Source: Costus lasius
Taxonomy: Eukaryota; Streptophyta; Magnoliopsida; Zingiberales; Costaceae
Length of the DNA stretch: 64,000 nt
Direction: 5' to 3'
NCBI GenBank assembly: GCA_027563935.2
Contig: CM050449.1
Location: 41,948,507-42,012,506 of the forward strand
Within the stretch, counting starts at the first letter, position 1; every line of letters begins with the position of its first letter. The notes under the pieces are model-generated. The model was not told the origin of the DNA and did no database searches. It saw only the letters and a program-made list of their open reading frames with translations. This document shows positions 57,125-64,000 of this stretch, piece after piece. The position numbers and the translations under genes were made by a program.

Positions 57125-58528
57125 CTACCTACACGAGTGAGAGGCAGAAGCCCTGGAGCTCTTGCTCTTCCCGCGTGCACTATAGTCGGGCTCGGCTTCC
57201 TCGTCGGAAGAAATGTTCATGCGAGCTATTGTGTCCTCGGAGAGTGCGGATAGCCGGTCGTCCATGATCGATATCTTCTCCGAGATGGATCCCATCATTT
57301 TGTGTTGTCTCTACATGTGTGCTTCCATGGACTCCCAATGCAAAGATTAGTTCTGCTGGATGTGGTAACGGCGGTGTCCAGGTTATCAATCATCTCCCGT
57401 TGATGGAGTTGCTCCTCCCTGATTTCCTGTAACACAGACATCATAGAATCATGAGAGGAGGTGCCACCAAAGGAAAATGCTCCCGGTGCTGGTGGTGCAG
57501 TGTCGACTGGATCGGGCTGTGCGTCCTCAACTGGCTGGATGCACCAGTTTCCATGGACTCTGACTGATGTGCGCTCTGGGTTCGGTAGTGGAAGACAGAA
57601 TGGACTCCCTTTGAATGTCATACAATAAGAATCTCTCTTGTGAACAATCAGTTTCATGGCAACGCAAGACTCGATGTCGAGCCTGTTGCTGCCAGTGGCT
57701 TCCAATGTGCCGTATGGGATGATGCCCAAGGAAACTGCCAATGGTGTAATCAGGCCGCTGATCACAATCGCTCCTTTCAATGAACGGGCGGCACGGCTAA
57801 ATTCCTTTGCAAAATAATACCCAGAGTCCACCCTAAAACTGTGCAGCATACACCAGAGATAAAAGAGCTCGGTCTGCCGAACCATACCATCACTCTCACC
57901 GCGGCCAAATAAGGTGTGGGCCAACACGCGATGGACATACTTGAGCACAGGGTTGCATAAACTAGATTCACGAGCCACGCGAGCAGAATAGATGTGTTCG
58001 TTAGTAATTGCACCCCTAAAACCCTGCTCACTGAACTCAGTGGGGACCCTGCGAACACAAGGCTCCGGAAAACCAAAAATACCACGCAATTGTGAGAGAG
58101 TGAGGGTGTGTTCGATGTTACCCAACCGAAATGTCAAACGTCCTGGATCGTCCTCGAGAATAGGATCGGCCTTTAGTTCCAAAGAACTCAGAAATACCAA
58201 AGTCACGCATCTGCAGTGTACCTCTGTTAAGATACCTCGTGTTGAGGACCCGGCGCTGGCGCAATATCTGATTGCATTGTTCTTGGGTAGCGTCGCGAAA
58301 GATAATCCCGAACTCGTTCGGGGGAGAGGCATATGGCTGTGATCGACTGGAAGGAGTGCGTCAATGGCGAGAGGAAGAAGAGCCTGGAGTCACCGTCGAA
58401 GATAGTCGGTGAGATGTAGGTGTAGGCGTAGGCTCATACTCCTCATCGTCGGTGGCGGACGAATCAAATAGCGCCTATTGAGGGCATGAGGTCCACTTGG
58501 CAGCCATAACTTTAGTCCTTGGAGGCAT
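57125..58528 (-). pseudogene. ATHILA ORF of element F, copy 2 (best preserved)
   Basis: Starts at 58528, stops at 57125. It shares the early TAG with copy 1, and is then open for 345 codons (58332-57295), the longest ATHILA reading frame in the window. Landmarks: 'LVFLSSLELKADPILEDDPG', 'FRLGNIEHTLTLSQLRGIFG', 'HRVLAHTLFGRGESDGMVRQ', 'ELFYLWCMLHSFRVDSGYYF', 'GAIVISGLITPLAVSLGI', 'SVRVHGNW'. A 1-base loss near 57365 shifts the last 20-odd codons relative to copy 1. It has no transmembrane segment strong enough to argue for an envelope protein. Function unknown. Confidence 0.82.
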
Positions 58529-59330
58529 GGTGGTTGACAACGATCGGAAGAGGTTGGCGAGTTCTGGTGAGAAGGTCCGGTAGGAGGCGCAGAGAAAACA
58601 TAGGCGGCGGACCGACTGGAAAAGAAACTCTGAGAGAAATCTGGAACCGATTGGAGAAGTAACCCGATTGGTTGAACGGAAAAGCTGGATCAAACCTCTG
58701 GAGATCTTCTTCGAGTGCTAAGAGGGAGAGGAGGCGGCGCGATCTGGTCGGCTCCATCGGAATCGGGAGGCGATGGAGGATCGGGTCGATAAAAGTTGAA
58801 GAACAGCGGATGCACGGGACTGAGATCCGGAGTTACTTAGAGAGAATAGCTGAAAGGGAAATCCAGATCGAAGCCTTGAAGAGGTTCTTCGTGTGTTGAG
58901 AAGATCAGAGGGAGGCGCAATAGAGTGGTGGCGGCGGTAAAGTCCGTGCGCTGGGTGCCCTAGCTTCGGGTGAATACAGGATTAGAAAACCAGTGAACCC
59001 GCCCGGGTTCACCAGCCCGTGATGATCACTGTGGTCGGGCTGAAGCAACAGAAGCACGGGTGAACCCGCTGGGGTTCACCGACCCGTGAAGCTTACTGGA
59101 CATTTTCTGGAGTTCGGAAAGATGGTGAACCCCGTGGGGTTCACTTGCCTGTGAAGCTCACTGAAGAGTTTCTGCGCAGATAGAATACTGGTGAACCCCG
59201 TGGGGTTCACCTGCTCGTGAAATCCTCTAGGTCACAAAAGTCTGGGCGCACCGGTACAGTACACATCATGGGGTTCACCAGGCCGTGATTTGCACTGATT
59301 AGCTCAGAAAATTCTGGAAAAAATCTGGAT
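58529..59330 (-). promoter_or_regulatory. Leader with palindrome array, copy 2
   Basis: Near-copy of 51500-52303. Palindromic units lie at 58992-59280. The copy ends at about 59330, where it joins the inside of LTR3. Confidence 0.6.
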
Positions 59331-60583
59331 ATGAATCATAACGTTTTATGGTAGACTATGAGTTCTATGGTAGACTATGGGTTCACCCAATGAGTTCTAT
59401 GGTAGACTATGAAATACTCGAGCGAATACCAAGCACTCTCGTGTCCGGGTCTCGCAAGTTTTACTCAGAGGTTCGACCCTTACGATCCTTCTCTCGATAT
59501 GAATTGTAACGGCTAACACGCGAAATTACTCGGCCAAGGTAAAAGCACGAAATAAATACGTCAAAGTAAAATATGCTCACAACTCATACCAAATAACATA
59601 AATAGATACAAAGTTTGCAATTAAAATTATCAAAGGGTTTCCACCAAGCCCCGAAATAGGGTTTACGCTACAATCGTCATTAAAACACTCAAAATCTCTC
59701 TTTTAATGAAATGAATAGTATAAGAAAACGAAGCTAAGGGGAAGGAGACGATGAACCGAAGGAATCCTGAAGAAATCGTGATGATCGTGTGTCTCAATCT
59801 TCGAAAATCTCCAAAAATACCTCTGTAGCCAAGTTCTTCCGTCCGTGCCGCTTCTTCGCATCAATGCCCCCTAAATATGGCACGAGAATTAGGGCTTTTA
59901 TGTTCCTTGCCCTCTCCTTCGAATCAGCTTTCCATAGAATCCTCACATGCTAAATTTGGACTCCAAACGAGTAAGAAATCAAGGAAAAACCGAGTAAGAC
60001 TCGGACACGCGCGTGAGTGGGTTAGAATCACGGGTGAACCCCGCCGGGTTCACCTGCCCATGATTCTTCCTGTAAATTTCGGCGAATAGAAGCGCGGTGC
60101 ACCCCGTGGGGTTCACCCGGCCGTGCTTTTCTCTGAAGTGATTCTTGTTAAAGTTTTCAAGAAATCCGTGAACCCGGTGGGGTTCACCTGGCTGTGAAGC
60201 TTTCTGCGAATTCTGCTGGCTGGCAACAGGGATGGTGAACCCCATGGGGTTCACCCGGCTGTGATTCTCTCTATAAGTTTCCTGCAGCCTGGCGAAGAAT
60301 CTAGTGAACCCCATCACCTGGCCGTATTTTTTAGGCTAACTCCGTTTAAGCCCAAATTTGACGTGTGACTTCGTTTTCACACAAGAAATCGTCCCATGGC
60401 CTCGAAATCGTAAAAATATGTCAAAAAATGGGTGTTTTTACCTGAAATTCCATAAAAGTGCCAAAAAGTGAAGATTCCGAAGATATGAAGGAAATAAGGC
60501 TATAATAAGTATAAAAGTATTAAAATAAGCCTAGATTTGGCATAAAATACAACAGAAAAATACTACCAAAATGCGATGCATCA
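59331..60583 (-). mobile_element. Element F LTR3, truncated
   Basis: About 59385-60583 matches 54667-55866 of LTR2; the first about 380 bases of the LTR and the adjoining primer site and gag are deleted. At the joint (59340-59410) the words GAGTTCTATGGTAGACTATG and variants occur three times. The palindrome array (60033-60322) has lost parts of two units. It ends GATGCATCA at the target duplication. Confidence 0.8.
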
Positions 60584-60588
60584 GCACT
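60584..60588 (+). repeat. Right target duplication of element F
   Basis: GCACT, identical to 47251-47255. The CRM frame resumes immediately after it. Confidence 0.9.
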
Positions 60589-61350
60589 CATGTAAGATCG
60601 TCTTCGATGGTGGTAGTAGTTTGAATGTGGTCTCTCGGACCGCGATCACCCGTTTCGGTCTTCCCTTGGAACCTCACCCGAAGTCATACTCGATCGCATG
60701 GGTTGACACGTCGAGTCTTCCGGTCACCCACCGATGCCAGGTCCCCATCGCTTTTGGGGACTACCGCGAGAAAGTGTGGTGTGACGTGGCGGCTATGGAT
60801 GTCGCCCACGTCCTCTCAGGACGCCCATGGCTATATGATAGGGACGTAGTCCACTACGGCCGGTCGAACACTTATGTGTTTGACCACAATGACCAGAAAA
60901 TCCGGTTGATCCCAACCCCACCCAAGGAACTGCGCGCGTCCACATCCAAAGGCGTGGTTGTTCCTCCCACCGCTGTTCCCCCGGCACCCGCTATGGTGTC
61001 CCTCATGCGCACGTCTGCGCTTATGCGTGAGGCCACAGAATCCAAGGTTGTCTATGCCTTGATGTTGCGCGAGTCCCCGGAGTCCCCCCCGGTAGTAGAC
61101 ACGACACCACCCCCGGAAGTCTCTACCCTTTTGACTGAGTTTGCTGACATTAGTCTGGAGGACTTGCCCCACGGTCTCCCTCCAGCAAGGGAGATCCAAC
61201 ACGCGATTGACCTTCTCCCGGGAGCACCCCTCCCAAATCTGCCCCACCATCGTTTGAATCCAACTGAACACACTGAACTGCAGCGTCTAGTGGATGACCT
61301 CCTTACTAAGGGGTACATCCGCGAGAGCCTAAGTCCATGCGCAGTCCCTG
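60589..61350 (+). pseudogene. CRM element D aspartic protease and linker
   Basis: Begins 'CKIVFDGGSSLNVVSRTAI': the active site is Asp-Gly-Gly rather than Asp-Thr-Gly, the pattern typical of CRM-lineage proteases. It continues 'WCDVAAMDVAHVLSGRPWLY' and 'FDHNDQKIRLIPTPPKEL'. A linker follows with 'VSTLLTEFADISLEDLPHGL', 'HAIDLLPGAPLPN' and 'GYIRESLSPCAVPALLTPKK', the entry to RT. The stretch is open from 60576 to 61529 and joins gag in frame once element F is left out. Confidence 0.85.
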
Positions 61351-62400
61351 CATTGCTCACACCCAAGAAGGATGGGTCGTGGCGGACTTGCTCACACCCA
61401 AGAAGGATGGGTCATGGGGCATCCTGGTTCTCTAAGCTGGACCTTCGCAGCGGATATCACCAAGTCCGCATCCGCGAAGGTGATGAGTGGAAAACTGCAT
61501 TTAAGACCAAGGATGGTCTTTATGAATGACTCGTCATGTCATTCGGGTTGTCCAATGCCCTGTCCACTTTTATGCGGCTTAAGAGCCAAGTTCTCAAGCC
61601 CTACATGGGCAAATTCCTGGTCGTCTATTTTGACGACATCTTGATTTTTAGCCGGACCCCCGAAGAACACCTGGAGCATCTTCGCTCCACGTTTGACCTC
61701 CTACGCAGGGAGCGCCTCTTCCTTAACACAAAGAAGTGCTCCTTCATGACCAACCTCGTACACTTCCTAAGCTATATTGTGTCCGAGGAGGGTCTTTCTG
61801 TTGACCCAGCCAAGGTCGAAGCCATACGAAATTGGCCCGAACCCCGCACTGTGTCCGAGGTCCGTAGCTTCTTGGGCCTCGCAGGGTTTTATCGTCGCTT
61901 CATTCGGGGCTTTAGCACGATTGCGACCCCGCTGACCCAACGATTGTCCAAGGAGGACTTTGAGTGGATTGCCACCACTCAACGCACCTTCGAGTCCCTC
62001 AAGGATGCCATAACCACCGCCACCGTGCTCCGACTTCCAGATTTTTCGAAAGTCTTCGAAGTTGCGTGTGACGCCTCCGGTACCGGTATCAGAGGGGCTC
62101 TGAATTAAGAAGGCCACCCGGTCGCCTTCTTCAGTGAGAAACTGAACGTTGTCCGTCAGCGTTACTCCACGTACGACAAGGAATTTTATGCCATTGTCCA
62201 GTCGCTTCGTCAGTGGAGGCACTATCTCCTCCACCGTGAGTTCGTCCTCTATAGCGACCACCAAGCCTTGTCGTTCCTTAGTGCCCAAAAGAAATTGGGC
62301 GCCCGCCATGCAAATGGGTTGAGTACCTCCAGCAGTACTCATTTGTGATTAATCACAAGGCGGGGAAAGAAAACGTGGTAGCGGATGCCTTGAGTCATGT
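61351..62400 (+). pseudogene. CRM element D reverse transcriptase and RNase H
   Basis: The first RT motif block is lost: a 35-bp tandem duplication (61353-61387, 61388-61422) is followed directly by 'SWFSKLDLRSGYHQVRIREG'. Then come a TGA at 61527 where Trp is usual, '[13 protein letters not shown]', the active site '[13 protein letters not shown]' near 61620-61660, and '[20 protein letters not shown]'. '[20 protein letters not shown]' and the RNase H start '[17 protein letters not shown]' follow, then a TAA at 62106. RNase H continues 'YDKEFYAIVQSLRQW' and 'SDHQALSFL', with a 1-base loss near 62312. The style fits CRM chromoviruses. Confidence 0.85.
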
Positions 62401-63727
62401 CCGCACCTTCCTCTGCGTGATGCGAACACGCATTAACACTTTCGACCATGTTAAGGAGGAGTACACCACCTGTCCTGATTTCGGCACCACGTATGCCGCC
62501 TTGACCATAGCCCCTGATCCTGAGTCTTCCTACCAGCTCTGTGAGGGCTACCTCTTCTTAGGGAATCGCCTGTGCATTCCCCGCACATCGCTTCGAGATC
62601 ATCTCTTGCTCGAGCTGCATGCAGGTGGCGTTGTCGGCCACCATGGCCGGGACAAAACCCTTGAAATGGTGGAGGAGCGCTTTTTCTGGCCCTCCCTTCA
62701 TAAGGGCGTGGAGCGGATTGTGCGCCACTGTGGCACCTGCCAACTGGCCAAGCCATGTCCCCTGAACACTGGTCACTACACACCGTTACCCGTTGCTGAC
62801 AGCCCTTGGCAACACCTCAGTATGGACTTTGTCTTAGGGTTGCCCCGCACCGCGTCTCGATTCGATTCCGTCTACATGGTCCTAGATCGGTTTTCGAAGA
62901 TGGCCTACTTCATACCCTGCTCGTGAACTGCTGATGCGACCCATGTCGCACACCTGTTCTTTCGGGAGATTGTCCATCTCCATGGTCTCCCCCGTACCAT
63001 TGTGTCCGACCGCTCCCTGCTTGCTTCGTGAGCCACTTCTGGCGCTCACTGTGGGCTCTCATGAGAACCACGCTGAAGTTTTCCACTGCCTACCATCCCC
63101 AATCAGGTAAACTGAGGTTGTTAACCGTAGCTTGGGCAATTTGCTCCGGTGTCTTATCGGTGATCACCCAAGGTCTTGGGACACCATTCTTCCCATGGCG
63201 GAATTCGCGTATAACAGCGCGACTAATAGGTCTACGGGTCTTAGTCCCTTCCAGATCGTTACTGGCTGTCAACCCCGCAAACCTATTGACCTACATGACC
63301 TGCCCATGGAGTCCCATTTATCTGAGCATGCATTCTCCTTTGCCCAGCATATAGCTAGTTTGCATTACGAGGTTCGACATCATATCTTTTTGGGCAACAC
63401 TCATAATGCGATGAAGGCCAACGAGCATCGTAGGCCACATCATTTTTCTATTGGTGAGTTGGTGAGGGTGCGCATCCACCCTGAGAGAGTGTCAAACAGG
63501 GCTCATTTTAAGCTCCAGCCACGTTACATGGGGCCCTATGCGGTGGTGCGGCGGATTGGCTCCAACGCCTATGTGCTGGACCTACCCGACGACATAGGCA
63601 TCCACCCCGTTTTCAACGTGGCGGATCTGCTTCCATTCTACGGTCCATTGGAGGAGCCATCGGACCCCGACGAACCTCAATCCCCAAGTTCTCCTGAGGA
63701 GAACTCCTCAGAGCACGCAGCGGAAGC
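62345..63727 (+). pseudogene. CRM element D integrase
   Basis: The frame from 62345 has the end of RNase H ('GKENVVADALSHV'), the zinc-binding domain ('ELHAGGVVGHHGRDK', 'IVRHCGTCQLAK') and the first catalytic Asp in 'LSMDFVLGLPR'. It breaks at 62924 (TGA). The second Asp region is damaged ('IVSDR' then a shift near 63015), and the Glu region is broken by a small deletion near 63105. The end is readable: 'KLQPRYMGPYAVVRRIGSNA', 'HPVFNVADLLPFYGPLEEP'. No chromodomain is present; the frame instead runs into the 3' LTR, as in CRM elements. Confidence 0.85.
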
Positions 63728-64000
63728 TGATGCAGGAGCATACAACATGAAAGAAGGGAAAAATCTGGCCCCAATGGTGCCCCAAAAATTTTCCACAACA
63801 AGTTCCTCGGGGCACCCAGCGACGAAAGTCACGCCCCGTGACTCCTGCAGACAGCCACCCGAATCAGCAGCGACCTCATATGCACAAGTCCGATTTTCCA
63901 CGGAAAGTTCATCGGGGCACCCAGTGACGATAACCTCGCCCCGTGGATCCTGTAGACAACTACCGGGTGCTCAAGTCCGATTTTCCACAGAAAGTTCCTC
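63728..64000 (+). mobile_element. CRM element D, start of 3' LTR (cut by window end)
   Basis: Matches 43896-44168 with few differences. The pol frame passes through the boundary (Glu-Ala-Asp-Ala-Gly) and continues with the Ser/Thr/Pro repeats. The rest lies outside the window. Confidence 0.88.

Larger units (their letters stand above)
47256..60583 (-). mobile_element. Athila element F: three LTRs, two partial interiors, no pol
   Basis: Order on the plus strand: LTR1 (47256-48836), interior 1 (48837-54288), LTR2 (54289-55866), interior 2 (55867-about 59330), truncated LTR3 (about 59331-60583). Interior 2 repeats 48837-52303 nearly base for base. The whole is bounded by a single target duplication, GCACT. 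Such LTR-interior-LTR-interior-LTR arrays arise by unequal recombination between LTRs. A later deletion joined interior 2 to the inside of LTR3. RT, RNase H and integrase are absent from both interiors, so the unit is non-autonomous. Confidence 0.88.

Overview
This window is flowering-plant nuclear DNA made almost entirely of nested, decayed LTR retrotransposons, with the first three exons of one probable host gene. The evidence for a plant is the mix of Athila-type Ty3/gypsy elements (tRNA-Asp-like primer sites, ATHILA ORF), a CRM-type chromovirus, a second chromodomain gypsy, Ty1/copia elements with TGGTATCAGAGC-type primer sites, and a spliced RRM gene of the BPA1-like family. The species cannot be named from this sequence. 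Athila and CRM elements tend to accumulate around centromeres, so a pericentromeric location is a reasonable inference, but no centromeric satellite is visible.

Layout. (1) 1-11362: a nest of minus-strand copia elements. Element Y has its 5' LTR at 9138-11362, a decayed interior at 4755-9137 and a broken 3' LTR at 2992-4754. That LTR is interrupted by an LTR of family X (2200-2991), itself interrupted by element Z (LTR 531-2199, primer site 517-528), which runs off the left edge. (2) 11363-12230: AT-rich DNA with no recognised gene. (3) 12231-31815: a minus-strand hybrid Athila element. Its two outer LTRs belong to different families (A at 12231-13686, B at 29879-31815). The interior carries gag, protease, a broken RT, an integrase piece fused in frame to a second protease piece, and the ATHILA ORF. 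Three solo-LTR insertions with clean 5-bp target duplications interrupt it: 17286-19401, 21272-24945 (which holds a further solo LTR, 21851-23786) and 28263-29689 (CRM type). (4) 31816-36126: plus-strand chromodomain gypsy C, lacking RT/RNase H and with a truncated 5' LTR. (5) 36127-37938: promoter, 5' UTR and exons 1-3 of a BPA1-like RRM gene. (6) 37939-43895: its putative third intron or 3' breakpoint, filled with plus- and minus-strand copia remnants and a 1.75-kb gag-only element with 213-bp LTRs (40320-42072). (7) 43896-64000+: a plus-strand CRM element D (5' LTR 43896-45579, gag, protease, RT, RNase H, integrase, start of 3' LTR at 63728). It is split between gag and protease by Athila element F (47256-60583), which has three LTRs and two copies of part of its interior, and is flanked by the target duplication GCACT.

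How the parts relate. Every polyprotein gene is broken by stops, frameshifts or deletions, so nothing here looks autonomous. Element F has gag and the ATHILA ORF but no pol, so it would have depended on enzymes supplied in trans. The most unusual signals are non-coding. Short palindromic units occur in the LTRs and again just upstream of the ATHILA ORF in two different Athila families. Two small stem-loops show compensatory base changes between copies or families. The CRM polyprotein tail is encoded inside the LTR as a tandem-repeat domain. I found no operon, CRISPR array, rRNA or tRNA gene, and no clearly new protein system.
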